A DNA stretch of 64,000 bases from Nocardioides humilatus (GTDB lineage: Bacteria; Actinomycetota; Actinomycetes; Propionibacteriales; Nocardioidaceae). The notes under the pieces were generated by a model. That model ran no database searches, had not been told where the DNA came from, and saw only the letters and a list, made by a program, of their open reading frames with translations. This document shows positions 13,780-22,766 of this stretch, piece by piece (positions within the stretch are counted from its first letter, which is position 1; every line of letters begins with the position of its first letter). A program made the position numbers and the translations under genes. The stretch spans positions 372,001 through 436,000 of the forward strand of contig NZ_VUJV01000003.1 of NCBI RefSeq assembly GCF_008373755.1, in the 5' to 3' direction.

Positions 13780-16225
13780 GCAACGCCTCCTCGATCTGGG
13801 GGATCAACCCGTCGACCAGAGACAGGAACTGGCGGGCCGGTCCGTGCATGGGCTCCTTCACCAGCTCTTCGCGCACCTGTTCGGCGATGATCGCGGCGTC
13901 CGCGGGTTCACCGGCGGCGAGCAGAGCCTCGGCCAAGGAGGTCGTGAGACCCCAACGGTCCTTCGTCCACGGGTGCCGATCGAGTGCACGGCGCAGGACG
14001 GCGATGGCCTCGTCGGGCCGTCCGGCGACCACCAGGTTGCAGGCGTGGTTGTTCTCCATCGCGGGCCAGTCGGCATAATCGGGACCGGCGATCTCCCGCG
14101 CTCGATCGGAGAGCGCGAGGGCGCGTTCGTGGTCTCCGCGCATGGCCGCGACGAACGCCTCCAAGACAGCGGCGTTCGCGCGGTGGATGACCTCACCGGT
14201 CAGCTCCGCCAGCCCGACGGCCCGCTCAACGATCGGCACGGCCCCCTCGGCACGTGACGCGTGGACGAGCACGGTGGCGGCGATCATCGCCACGCGGGTG
14301 CCGACCTGCGGCGGACTGCCGGCCGCGACAGCCTCGACGAAGCGCACGCTGTCCTCCGCCGACCAACTGACCGCACCAAGGTCAGCCATCGCCGCGATCT
14401 GATACGCGCCAGCAATCCGGTAGGCGTCGTCGGAGCCGATCGCGACCGCGTCCGGGACCTCGGCGACCGCAGCCGACGCAGTTCGGCGGAGCCGCTCGCT
14501 GAGGGGAAGGTAGACCGCGACGATCCCCAGGGTGACCCACACCTCTCCCAGTCCCGGCGTCCGGTCCTCCCATGCGTCGACGACCGCTTCCTCGAGCAGG
14601 AGCAACCGATCTGCGCGGGGGTCGTCCTGGTAGATGAGGCTGAAGTCGTGATCAGGGTCGACCAGCGCTGCGGCGGCGGCATGCAGCATCCGCCGCGCGC
14701 GGGGACGCAGCTGGTCATCGGCACGCAACGCACGCCGGGCGGCTGCACGGATGGTGTCGAGGAGCCGGTAACGGTCACCGTCGAGGTCGACCAGGCTGAC
14801 GCTGACGAGGTGCCGCAGCACCGCGACCGCCGTGGTCGCGTGGTCGGGGACGAGGTCGCGAAGGAGCAGCGCCGCCTCCTCGGAGGTGAGCCGGGCGGGC
14901 GCCTGAGCCAACACCAACAGCGCCTCCCGATGCACGCGGTCGAGGCGGTCGATGCTCCAGGCGACCACGGCATCCAGGCTGGACTGCCGTCCGCCTCCCC
15001 TCCGCGCGAGGGTCTCGCTGCCGTCGCGGACCACCGCGAGCAACTGGTCGATCGGCAGGGAGTGGGCGTGCGAGGACGCGAGCTCGATCGCGAGCGGAGA
15101 CCCGTCGAGCGCACGGCACAGCTCAGCGACGACCGAGCGGTCGAGCCGCTCGAACTCGGCGGTGCCGTCGGCGTAGCGATGGGCGAACAGCGCGCAACCC
15201 GCGTCCTCGACCGCGAGGGCAGGGATGCGCCACACGCGTTCGCCCTCGACCATCAAGGCCTCGCGGCTCGTGGCCAGGACGGACAGGTGGGGCACTCGCG
15301 CCAAGAGCTGGCCAGCCACCTCGGCCGCGGCATCGATCACGTGCTCGCAGTTGTCGACGAGAAGCAGCATCCGGCCGCGCCCCACCAGTTCGTCGGCGAG
15401 CTCGTCGGCGCTGCTCGCGCGCGACCCGACGGCCGCAGCGAACTGGCTCAGGACCTGCTCCGGTTCGGAGACCGAGGCGAGCTCGACCAGCCAGGCGCCG
15501 GAGTCGTAGGACGAGGCTATCCGGAGCACCAGCTCCGAGGTCAGTCGCGTCTTCCCCATGCCCCCGGGACCGAGCACGGTGACGAGGCGGTGCGACCGCA
15601 CCAGGTCACCCAGCGCGATCAGTTCGGCATCACGACCGACGAAGGAGGTGACCGTCTCGGCCACGTTGGTCCGCCGGTACGGCGCTGCTCGCGGCGCGTC
15701 TGGCGGCCCGGTCACCCGGTAGAGGCTGGTCGGTCCGCGCACGTCCTTCAGTGCGTACTCCCCGACAGCAGGCCCGGCGAGGGCGGCGTCGCTCAAGGCC
15801 TCGACCACCGCTTCGGAGATCAGCGCCTGCCCCGCGCCGGCGGCCGAGGTCACCCGGGCGGCCACATTGACCGGCAGGGCGACGTAGTCGCCGGAGACCG
15901 GGGTCGCAGCGCCCGTGTGCGCGCCGGCGCGGACCCGAAGCCGCGGCTCGGGGGTGGCGGGGTCGGCGACCGTCGCCTCGACCCGGTCCTGCAAGGCGAC
16001 GAGAGCGCGCACGGCACCGTCGGCATCGGGGAAGGCGAGGAACGCGCCGTCGCCCTCGGTCTTCACGACGACGCCGGCCTGCGCTCCGGTGCAGTCGGCG
16101 ATCACCCGGTGCAGGATGTCGAGAGCCGCGACGAAAGCGTCACCGTGATCGGTGAAGGCAGACGTGCTCCCGACGACGTCGACGAATGCGAACGTCACCG
16201 TGCCGGAGGGGAGCTCACCCACCAC
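13763..16225 (-). CDS. Class III nucleotide cyclase fused to an NB-ARC-type ATPase and TPR region
   Basis: A signalling protein of 820 residues. Residues 1-170 are a class III adenylate/guanylate cyclase domain: GTVTFAFVDVVGSTSAF has the first metal Asp, and VKTEGDGAFLAFPD the second motif. AGAHTGAATPVSGDYVALPVNVAARV completes the active site. Residues 190-450 are a STAND-type ATPase: Walker A GPGGMGKTRL, Walker B MLLLVDNCEH, and LSVLATSREAL. The remainder is helical repeats of TPR/MalT kind. Such proteins are frequent in actinobacteria, with unknown inputs. The start GTG at 16225 follows GATGCT by 6 nt; a second GTG is adjacent at 16222. Its cAMP could feed the Crp-type sites seen at 19804 and 61033, which is inference only. 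Confidence 0.88.
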   Translation of the reverse strand: MVGELPSGTVTFAFVDVVGSTSAFTDHGDAFVAALDILHRVIADCTGAQAGVVVKTEGDGAFLAFPDADGAVRALVALQDRVEATVADPATPEPRLRVRAGAHTGAATPVSGDYVALPVNVAARVTSAAGAGQALISEAVVEALSDAALAGPAVGEYALKDVRGPTSLYRVTGPPDAPRAAPYRRTNVAETVTSFVGRDAELIALGDLVRSHRLVTVLGPGGMGKTRLTSELVLRIASSYDSGAWLVELASVSEPEQVLSQFAAAVGSRASSADELADELVGRGRMLLLVDNCEHVIDAAAEVAGQLLARVPHLSVLATSREALMVEGERVWRIPALAVEDAGCALFAHRYADGTAEFERLDRSVVAELCRALDGSPLAIELASSHAHSLPIDQLLAVVRDGSETLARRGGGRQSSLDAVVAWSIDRLDRVHREALLVLAQAPARLTSEEAALLLRDLVPDHATTAVAVLRHLVSVSLVDLDGDRYRLLDTIRAAARRALRADDQLRPRARRMLHAAAAALVDPDHDFSLIYQDDPRADRLLLLEEAVVDAWEDRTPGLGEVWVTLGIVAVYLPLSERLRRTASAAVAEVPDAVAIGSDDAYRIAGAYQIAAMADLGAVSWSAEDSVRFVEAVAAGSPPQVGTRVAMIAATVLVHASRAEGAVPIVERAVGLAELTGEVIHRANAAVLEAFVAAMRGDHERALALSDRAREIAGPDYADWPAMENNHACNLVVAGRPDEAIAVLRRALDRHPWTKDRWGLTTSLAEALLAAGEPADAAIIAEQVREELVKEPMHGPARQFLSLVDGLIPQIEEALLRSAE

Positions 16226-16317
16226 GGTCGCAGCATCGCACGCGCACGCTCGACCGACGCGCAGATCGGGCCTACGCTCCGGACGTCGATGACCAGATCT
16301 ACCGACAAGAGGATGCG

Positions 16318-16914
16318 ATGACCGATCCACTGGGCGACATCATCGGGGACTATCGGGCATTCGCCGCGCAGCAGAGCGACCGACTGCTCGATCGGGGCAT
16401 CGACATCACCGCCTACTCGCTGAGCCACCTCGCCGTCCGCGTTCCGGAGTGGGACCAGTACGTCCGCGTGCGGACCATGCTCGAACGTCACGCGGTCGCG
16501 AATCGCGAGAACTTCTGGAACGGCCGCCCGATCTCCTTGATCGTTCCTGCCGAGCCGATCGAGGTGCTCGACGGCAAGACCGTCGGGCTGATCGAGCTCA
16601 TCCCACCCGTGCACCAGCGCGTCTACAAGATGGGGTTGGAGCACCTCGGTGTCGTGGTCGGCGACACCTTCGACACCTTCGTCGACGTCCACAAACCGGT
16701 GTTGACGGGCCAGCAGTTCCAGGGGCCCACCAGCACGCCCGACCCGGTCTACATCTTGTTCGAGGACTTCACCCACGTGAAGTTCTATCGCCTCTCGCTG
16801 CGCGCATCCGTCGAGATCGATGGCGGCGCGTTCGAGGACGGCTTCCACCATGTCGACGGCTGGGTGCCCCAACAGCTCGTGACCGCGACCGGCCCGAATC
16901 CGCTGCCGCGCTGA
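16318..16914 (+). CDS. YecM-like VOC-superfamily protein
   Basis: A protein of 198 residues resembling Escherichia coli YecM, a member of the vicinal-oxygen-chelate fold. Shared landmarks are SLSHLAVRVPEWDQY, NFWNGRPISLI, GLIELIPP and RVYKMGLEHLGVVVG. The HL in SLSHLAVR and the EHLGVVV strand provide candidate metal ligands. The reaction is unknown for the whole family. AAGAGG precedes the ATG at 16318. It is divergent from the cyclase-ATPase gene and followed by another metal-binding protein gene with its own promoter. Confidence 0.8.
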   Translation: MTDPLGDIIGDYRAFAAQQSDRLLDRGIDITAYSLSHLAVRVPEWDQYVRVRTMLERHAVANRENFWNGRPISLIVPAEPIEVLDGKTVGLIELIPPVHQRVYKMGLEHLGVVVGDTFDTFVDVHKPVLTGQQFQGPTSTPDPVYILFEDFTHVKFYRLSLRASVEIDGGAFEDGFHHVDGWVPQQLVTATGPNPLPR

Positions 16915-16938
16915 GCGTCACGGGCAGTCCAGCACCTG

Positions 16939-16966
16939 TTGCTACTACACCGCGTAGCGGTAATCT
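16939..16966 (+). promoter_or_regulatory. Promoter of a leaderless gene (-35 TTGCTA, -10 TAATCT)
   Basis: TTGCTA at 16939-16944 and TAATCT at 16961-16966 are separated by 16 bases. The -10 ends 6 nt before the ATG at 16973. It is the most complete promoter of this kind in the window. Confidence 0.65.
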
Positions 16967-16972
16967 CCGACG

Positions 16973-17818
16973 ATGGCCTACCCGGACCGCCAGCTCCCCG
17001 TGCGCCGGATCAAGTTCCGCTACCCGTCCGGCTCGCTGCGGCACCACTACGTCGACGACGACCTGATCATGAGCCACGTCGTGGCGGTCCTGTCCGCGAC
17101 CTTCCCGCCCGGGGAGGACTTCTTCATCCGATCGGTCCAGCACTACGCCGACAAGGTGACCGACCCGGTCCTCAAGGCGCAGGTCAAGGGCTTCATCGGG
17201 CAAGAGGTCACCCACGGCCGCGAGCACCGCGAGCTCAACCGGCAGCTGCAGGAGATGGGCTACCCGACCCATCGCGTCGCGCGGTTCGTGAAGTGGGCGC
17301 TGGCCGACGCCACCAAGCGAGCGCCGGCCAAGCTCAACCTCAGCTACACGGCCGCTCTCGAGCACTACACCGCGACGCTCGCGGAGTGCCTCCTCACCAA
17401 GCCCGAGGCGCAGCGCCTGCTCGGCGACACCGAGGTGCGCAACATCTTGCTGTGGCACGCCCTGGAGGAGACCGAGCACAAGGCGGTGGCCTTCGACGTC
17501 TACCGGACCATCGGCGGCTCCGAGTGGATCCGACGATTCGGTTTCCTCGTCCAGTCCTTCGGCCTGATCGGACTCGTCCTGATCGCGACGATCCTCTCGA
17601 TGCTGGGCGACCGGGCGACCTACAACCCGGTGCGCCTGTTCCGCAGCATCGCCCGGCTCCGGAAGTCGCCCTTCCTCGAGCCCGACGTCGCGAAGAGCCT
17701 GGGCGACTACCTGCGCAAGGGGTTCCACCCCTCCGACCACGACAACGAGGAGCTCCTCGACACCTGGACGGTCGAGCTCTTCGGTCCCGAGGGCAAGCTC
17801 GCCGACCACCTGCACTGA
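16973..17818 (+). CDS. Predicted metal-dependent hydrolase (PF10118 family)
   Basis: A protein of 281 residues of the family annotated as predicted metal-dependent hydrolase. The fold is helical and ferritin-like, with paired ligand motifs. FIGQEVTHGREHRELN and LWHALEETEHKAVAFDVY carry the conserved ExxHxxxH and ExxxH residues, and FPPGEDFFIRSVQHY is another family hallmark. A hydrophobic segment (FGLIGLVLIATILSML, about 188-206) suggests membrane contact. The substrate is unknown. The start is fixed by the promoter above. Confidence 0.85.
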   Translation: MAYPDRQLPVRRIKFRYPSGSLRHHYVDDDLIMSHVVAVLSATFPPGEDFFIRSVQHYADKVTDPVLKAQVKGFIGQEVTHGREHRELNRQLQEMGYPTHRVARFVKWALADATKRAPAKLNLSYTAALEHYTATLAECLLTKPEAQRLLGDTEVRNILLWHALEETEHKAVAFDVYRTIGGSEWIRRFGFLVQSFGLIGLVLIATILSMLGDRATYNPVRLFRSIARLRKSPFLEPDVAKSLGDYLRKGFHPSDHDNEELLDTWTVELFGPEGKLADHLH

Positions 17819-17831
17819 CCGGCCGCGCGGG

Positions 17832-18320
17832 TCAGAGCTCGCTGAGCACCTGCAGCCTGTCGCCGTCGACCCGGTAGGTGGTCCACTCCTGGAGGGGCCA
17901 CGCCCCGAGCGCCTCGTAGAACTCGATCGCTGGCTGGTTCCAGTCCAGCACGACCCACTCGAACCGCTGGTAGCCCCGGTCGAGCGCGATCCTGGCCAGC
18001 GCGACCAGGAAGGCCTTCCCGAAGCCGTGGCCGCGGTGCTCGGGCTCGACGAAGAGGTCCTCCAGGTAGATGCCGGGCGTCCCCGTCCAGGTGGAGTAGC
18101 TGCGGTACCAGACGGCCACGCCGACGACCTGTCCGCCGACCTCGGCGACCAGGGCGGAGGCGACCGGGTCGGAGCCGAAGAGCCAGCGCTCGATCAGGTC
18201 CGGGGTGTTGGTGACCGCGTCGGGCTCGCGCTCGTAGTCGGCGAGCGCCTGGATCAGCCGCAGGATGTCGGCGATGTCCTCGGGCGTCGCCTCGCGGATC
18301 CCGGCGGGCAGGTCGATCAT
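17832..18320 (-). CDS. GNAT acetyltransferase, diamine (spermidine/thialysine) acetyltransferase-like
   Basis: A protein of 162 residues. It opens with GIREATPEDIADILRLIQALADYERE, very close to the start of SSAT-type enzymes, and continues with GIYLEDLFVEPEHRGHGFGKAFL (acetyl-CoA loop RGHGFG) and WVVLDWNQPAIEFYEALGA. Members acetylate polyamines or thialysine; the true acceptor here is not known. It begins 10 bases after cbs on the same strand, so cbs and this gene are probably one operon. Confidence 0.85.
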   Translation of the reverse strand: MIDLPAGIREATPEDIADILRLIQALADYEREPDAVTNTPDLIERWLFGSDPVASALVAEVGGQVVGVAVWYRSYSTWTGTPGIYLEDLFVEPEHRGHGFGKAFLVALARIALDRGYQRFEWVVLDWNQPAIEFYEALGAWPLQEWTTYRVDGDRLQVLSEL

Positions 18321-18330
18321 CGCGGAGCGA

Positions 18331-19731
18331 TCAACCCTGGGCGAGGAAGGTGAGCAGGTCCTGCCGCGTGAGTACGCCGACGGGCTTGCCGTCCTCCTGC
18401 ACGAGCACCGCGTCGGCCGACTCGAGCATGGTCACCGCGTCGCGCGCGTCCTCGGTGGAACCGACGGTCGGCAGCGGGGGCGACATGTGCTGCTCGACGG
18501 AGTCGGTGAGGCGCGCGCGGCCGGCGTAGAGGGCGTCGAGGAGGGCGCGGTCGGAGACCGATCCCGCGACCTCGGCGGCCACGATCGGGGGCTCCGCTCG
18601 GACGACCGGCATCTGCGAGACGCCGTACTCCTGGAGGATGGCGACCGCCTCGGCGACCGTCTCGCTGGGGTGCGTGTGGACCAGGTCGGGCAGGCGGCCG
18701 GACTTGCCGCGGAGCACCTCGCCGACGGTCTGGGCCGCCGACGGAGCACCGGTCGCGAAGCCGTAGGTGGCCAGCCAGTCATCGTTGAAGACCTTCGTCA
18801 GATAACCACGGCCTGAGTCGGGCAGGAGGACGACGATCACGGCGTCCTTGCCCCCTGGCGTCTCCGCGAGCTCGCGCGCGAGCTGCGCCGCGGCGAACGC
18901 GGCCATCCCAGAGGAGCCGCCGACGAGCAGGGCCTGCTCGCGCGCCAGCCGCCGCGTGTAGGCGAAGGAGTCGGCATCGCTGACCTCGATCACCCGATCG
19001 GCGATCGAGCGGTCGTAGGTATCGGGCCAGAAGTCCTCGCCGACGCCCTCGACGAGATAGGGGCGGCCGGTGCCACCGGAGTAGACCGAGCCCGACGGGT
19101 CGGCCCCGATCACCTTGATGTCCGGGTTCTGTTCCTTCAGGTAGCGGCCGACGCCGCTGATCGTGCCGCCGGTGCCCATGCCGCAGACGAAGTGGGTGAT
19201 CTTCCCCTCCGTCTGCCGCCAGATCTCCGGTCCGGTCTCCTCGTAGTGGGATCGCGGGTTGTGCGGGTTGGAGTACTGGTCCGGCTTCCAGGCGCCGGGC
19301 TGCGAGGCGAGGCGGTCCGAGACGTTGTAGTAGGAGTCGGGGTGCTCAGGCGCGACGGCGGTCGGGCAGACGACGACCTCCGCGCCGTAGGCCTTGAGCA
19401 CGTTGCGCTTGTCCTCGCTGACCTTGTCGGGGCAGACGAAGACGCACCGGTAGCCCTTGGCCTGCGCGACCATCGCGAGCCCGACACCGGTGTTGCCGGA
19501 GGTCGGCTCGACGATCGTCCCGCCCGGCTGCAGCGCGCCGGAGGCCTCGGCGGCCTCGATCATGCGCGACGCGATCCGGTCCTTCACCGAGCCGCCGGGG
19601 TTGAGGTACTCCACCTTCGCGAGCAGCAGCGGAGCCCCCGGCGTGTCGTCAGGGATACCGACGACCTGGTCAGAGAGGCGCACCAACGGGGTGTTGCCGA
19701 TGAGGTCCAGCAAGGACTCGACGTACTCCAT
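18331..19731 (-). CDS. cbs: Cystathionine beta-synthase with C-terminal CBS pair
   Basis: A PLP enzyme of 466 residues condensing serine and homocysteine to cystathionine (reverse transsulfuration). The catalytic core has YLNPGGSVKDRIA with the Schiff-base Lys, the Asn-containing PTSGNTGVGLAMVAQAKGY loop, the phosphate loop CGMGTGGTISGVGRYLK and LVGGSSGMAAFAA. Residues about 330-466 are two CBS motifs, the regulatory module. ATG at 19731 is preferred over the GTG two codons upstream because TAGGTT lies exactly 6 nt before it. Mycobacterial cbs (Rv1077) has similar neighbours, including an SGNH esterase like the one at 22767. Confidence 0.94.
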   Translation of the reverse strand: MEYVESLLDLIGNTPLVRLSDQVVGIPDDTPGAPLLLAKVEYLNPGGSVKDRIASRMIEAAEASGALQPGGTIVEPTSGNTGVGLAMVAQAKGYRCVFVCPDKVSEDKRNVLKAYGAEVVVCPTAVAPEHPDSYYNVSDRLASQPGAWKPDQYSNPHNPRSHYEETGPEIWRQTEGKITHFVCGMGTGGTISGVGRYLKEQNPDIKVIGADPSGSVYSGGTGRPYLVEGVGEDFWPDTYDRSIADRVIEVSDADSFAYTRRLAREQALLVGGSSGMAAFAAAQLARELAETPGGKDAVIVVLLPDSGRGYLTKVFNDDWLATYGFATGAPSAAQTVGEVLRGKSGRLPDLVHTHPSETVAEAVAILQEYGVSQMPVVRAEPPIVAAEVAGSVSDRALLDALYAGRARLTDSVEQHMSPPLPTVGSTEDARDAVTMLESADAVLVQEDGKPVGVLTRQDLLTFLAQG

Positions 19732-19737
19732 GCCCAC

Positions 19738-19743
19738 AACCTA
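19738..19743 (-). promoter_or_regulatory. -10 element, leaderless start of cbs
   Basis: TAGGTT on the minus strand ends 6 nt before the ATG at 19731, so the GTG at 19737 would be untranscribed. Confidence 0.55.
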
Positions 19744-19803
19744 GCCGCCGCACCCTTCCGACAGGTCACCACCAATCCGGTGCCGCTCCCGCTCCGAAGG
19801 CCT

Positions 19804-19819
19804 TGTGACACCGGTCACA
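19804..19819. promoter_or_regulatory. Crp-type operator, perfect consensus
   Basis: TGTGACACCGGTCACA matches TGTGA-N6-TCACA at all ten defined positions and is symmetric. It lies 28 bases before the ATG of the DUF4331 gene and 60 bases before the divergent cbs promoter. Crp/GlxR-family cAMP receptors of actinobacteria bind this sequence. Confidence 0.7.
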
Positions 19820-19847
19820 CGGGCCGGTCATTTCGAACGGAGTGCAC

Positions 19848-21362
19848 ATGAGATCGCGCACCACGACCGGGCGGCCACGGACCGCCCTCGCCGTCACCGG
19901 GCTCGGAGGAGTGATGCTGGCCGTCGGCCTCGCCGGCATGGGCCCCATCGCTGCCAACAGCTCCAGCCACCGCGAGGCTCCGCTCATCGCGGGACTTCCG
20001 CAGTACGACGCGACCGACCTCTACGCCTTCCGGAGCCCTGACCGGCAGGACACGGTCACGCTGATCGCCAACTGGATCCCGTTCGAGGAGCCTGCCGGCG
20101 GTCCGAACTTCTACTCGTTCGCGACCGACGCCCGCTACAACATCAAGGTCGACAACGACGGCGACACCAAGCCGGACATCACCTTCCGATGGACCTTCCA
20201 GGATCACTACGTCAGCGGGGACACGTTCCTCTACGCGACCGGCCCGGTGACGTCGCTGAACGACGAGAACCTGAACTTCTACCAGACCTACCGGCTCGAA
20301 CGGATCGCCAACGGCGAGACCACGGTGCTGAAGAAGAACCGTCGCGTGGTCCCCTCCAACGTCGGCTCGGCCTCGATGCCGGACTACGCCGCGCTGCGCG
20401 CGTCGGGCGTCACGAAGGCCGGCCCTGACGGCAGCTACCGCTCGTTCGCCGGGCAGGCGGAGGACCCGTTCTTCCTCGACCTCCGCGTCTTCGACCTGTT
20501 GTACGGCGGTGACTTCTCCGAGGGCGGGGACGACACCCTGGCTGGCTTCAACGTCAACTCGGTCGCCCTCCAGGTGCCCCGGAGCGAGCTGGCCAACAGG
20601 GGCAAGGTCGGGAAGTTCCCGATCATCGGCACCTGGTCGACCACCGACCGCCGCGGTGTCGACGGCAAGTACCGCCAGGTGTCGCGGCTCGGCAACCCGT
20701 TGGTGAACGAGGTCGTGATCCCGCTCAAGGACAAGAACCGGTTCAACGCCTCGCGGCCCAGCAACGACACCCAGTTCCTCGACTACGTCACCTCACCCGA
20801 GCTGCCCCACCTGGTCGAGGCGGTCTACGGGGTCGACGCGCCGGCCGAGCCGCGCAACGACCTCGTCTCGGTCTTCCTCACCGGCGTCGACGGGCTCAAC
20901 ATGCCTGCCAACGTGGTGCCGAGCGAGCAGCTCCGGCTCAACATGACCACCCCGGTCACCAGCGACCCGAACTCGCTCGGGGTGATCGCAGGCGACAACC
21001 AGGGCTTCCCCAACGGCAGGCGCCTGGCGGACGACGTGATCGACATCGCGCTGCAGGTCGTCGAAGGTGAGCTGGTCGGTCAGCCGAACGATCTTGCTGA
21101 CGGTGTCTCCACCAACGACGTCGAGTTCCTCGACCAGTTCCCCTACCTCGCGCTGCCTGCCAGCGGGAGCGAGGTGGCTCCCCACGAGGGGGCGCCGTCC
21201 GCACCCGGGCAGCAGGACGTGCTCGAGCGTGCCGTGGACCGGCTGCGCAACAGCGGCGCACTGCCGCTGTTCCTCACCGGCGCCGGTGGCGGGGGCCTGT
21301 TCGCGGGCGCCGTGCTGATGGTGCGCGGGCGACGTCGGCCCGAGCTCCGACAGGCCAGCTGA
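19848..21362 (+). CDS. DUF4331 exported protein
   Basis: A protein of 504 residues of the DUF4331 family. After a signal (about residues 1-35) the mature protein opens with SSHREAPLIAGLPQYDATDLYAF, the hallmark of the family. DARYNIKVDNDGDTKPDITFRWTFQ and RRLADDVIDIALQVVEGEL near the C-terminal end of the domain are also typical. A last segment GALPLFLTGAGGGGLFAGAVLMV is a membrane helix followed by Arg-rich residues, which would anchor it to the outer face. The function is unknown. GGAG lies 5 nt before the ATG at 19848. The TPR gene follows after 62 bases and is probably cotranscribed. Confidence 0.88.
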   Translation: MRSRTTTGRPRTALAVTGLGGVMLAVGLAGMGPIAANSSSHREAPLIAGLPQYDATDLYAFRSPDRQDTVTLIANWIPFEEPAGGPNFYSFATDARYNIKVDNDGDTKPDITFRWTFQDHYVSGDTFLYATGPVTSLNDENLNFYQTYRLERIANGETTVLKKNRRVVPSNVGSASMPDYAALRASGVTKAGPDGSYRSFAGQAEDPFFLDLRVFDLLYGGDFSEGGDDTLAGFNVNSVALQVPRSELANRGKVGKFPIIGTWSTTDRRGVDGKYRQVSRLGNPLVNEVVIPLKDKNRFNASRPSNDTQFLDYVTSPELPHLVEAVYGVDAPAEPRNDLVSVFLTGVDGLNMPANVVPSEQLRLNMTTPVTSDPNSLGVIAGDNQGFPNGRRLADDVIDIALQVVEGELVGQPNDLADGVSTNDVEFLDQFPYLALPASGSEVAPHEGAPSAPGQQDVLERAVDRLRNSGALPLFLTGAGGGGLFAGAVLMVRGRRRPELRQAS

Positions 21363-21424
21363 TCCGATCCGGTCCGGCCGCGCGGTCACGCGCGGCCGGA
21401 CCTCCGCTCGAGGGAGCCTCCACC

Positions 21425-22723
21425 ATGCGCAAGTACGTCCTCGTCCTGCTCGTCTCCACCGCCCTCGCCGTCTCCGGCGGGATCGGCATCGCCAGCCGAT
21501 CCGAACCCGAACCGCGCAACGCGGCGGCTCCGGACGTCCGGATCGACCCCGGCGACGGACGCGACCTCACGACGATCATCGCCACCCTGCGTGACACGCT
21601 GCGCCGAGTCCCTGAGGACTTCGTGACGTGGGCGAACCTCGCTCTCGCCTACGTCGAGCAGGTGCGGGTCTCGGGAGACACGTCCCTCTACGCTCGGGCC
21701 CAGGACGCCGTCGATCGTTCGCTGACGATCGAGCCGGATGACAACGTCCCGGCCCTCGCCGCGACGAGTGCCCTGCATGCGGTGCAGCACGAGTTCGGCG
21801 ACGCTCTGAAGTACGCCGACCAGGCGCTCGCGATCGATCCCTACTACCCCGCGGCACTGGCGCTGCGGATCGATGCCCTGACCGAGCTCGGCCGCTACGC
21901 CGATCAGCTGAGGGCGCTTCGCGTCGCGGACCGGCGCCAGCCCGGAGTGCCGATCGTCGCTCGCTACGCCTACGCCTACGAGCTCCGGGGCGATGTCTCC
22001 CGGGCGATCGGCGTCCTGCGCCGCAATGCTGCTTCCGCCACGGGTGGCGACCGGACCCACCTGCTGACCCTGCTCGCCGATCTCGAGCGGCGCCGCGGAA
22101 ACATCGCGGTGTCCACGCAGCTTCTCGCCACCGTACGTCGCCTGGATCCCGACTATCTCCCCGCCCTCATCTCTCGTGCGCGGCTCGCCGCTGCGGAGGG
22201 CCGACCCCACCGTTCGGCTCACCTGTGGCAGCGAATCGTCGTCCTCGCCGACCACCCCGAGCACCACGTGGAGCTCGGTGAGGCCTACCTGGCGCTGGGC
22301 CGTCACCGGCTGGCAAAGGAGCAGTTCACCCAGCTGATCGCCTACGCCTCCGACAAGGACGCCGTCGCTCTGGGTCGCGAGCTGGACGTCGCGTTGTTCA
22401 TGTCGGACCACGCCGACCCCGAGGTCGGACTCGCTGCCGCCCGCGCCGAGTGGCGCAGCCGCAAGGGGATCCCCGCCGCCGACGCCCTCGGCTGGGCGCT
22501 GCACCAGGCCGGCAACAGCGAGAAGGCCTTGCGCCTCGCCCGGCTCGCGACCCGCCTCGGCACCCCGGACTCGCACTTCTGGATCCACCGCGGTCTGATC
22601 GAGGCTTCCCTGGGGCTGGATCGACAAGCTCAGGACCACCTGACCTACGGCCTTCGCATCAGCGGCGGCATCTCGCCCTGGCAGATCCAGCGCGCCGAGC
22701 GGGTCCTTGCCGAGGTGAGGTGA
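21425..22723 (+). CDS. Exported TPR-repeat protein, partner of DUF4331
   Basis: A protein of 432 residues with a Sec signal (MRKYVLVLLVSTALAVSGG) followed by at least eight TPR-like helix pairs. Examples are YADQALAIDPYYPAALALRIDAL, LLATVRRLDPDYLPALISRARLA and HVELGEAYLALGRHRLAKEQF. GAGGGAG precedes the ATG. The signal and the pairing with a DUF4331 gene suggest a protein-binding scaffold on the outer face of the membrane. The pairing is a pattern I recall from other genomes, not proof of interaction. Confidence 0.8.
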   Translation: MRKYVLVLLVSTALAVSGGIGIASRSEPEPRNAAAPDVRIDPGDGRDLTTIIATLRDTLRRVPEDFVTWANLALAYVEQVRVSGDTSLYARAQDAVDRSLTIEPDDNVPALAATSALHAVQHEFGDALKYADQALAIDPYYPAALALRIDALTELGRYADQLRALRVADRRQPGVPIVARYAYAYELRGDVSRAIGVLRRNAASATGGDRTHLLTLLADLERRRGNIAVSTQLLATVRRLDPDYLPALISRARLAAAEGRPHRSAHLWQRIVVLADHPEHHVELGEAYLALGRHRLAKEQFTQLIAYASDKDAVALGRELDVALFMSDHADPEVGLAAARAEWRSRKGIPAADALGWALHQAGNSEKALRLARLATRLGTPDSHFWIHRGLIEASLGLDRQAQDHLTYGLRISGGISPWQIQRAERVLAEVR

Positions 22724-22754
22724 CGGACACCGAGAGGCGGGTCGCCGCCATCCG

Positions 22755-22760
22755 TACAGT
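22755..22760 (+). promoter_or_regulatory. -10 element, leaderless start of the SGNH hydrolase
   Basis: TACAGT ends 6 nt before the GTG at 22767. No ribosome-binding site is present. Confidence 0.55.
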
Positions 22761-22766
22761 GGTGGC

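Noticed and set aside
14261-16321. Long plus-strand open frame opposite the cyclase-ATPase gene
   Set aside because: It mirrors the true gene with low-complexity Arg/Gly/Asp composition. The minus-strand frame has intact cyclase and ATPase motifs.
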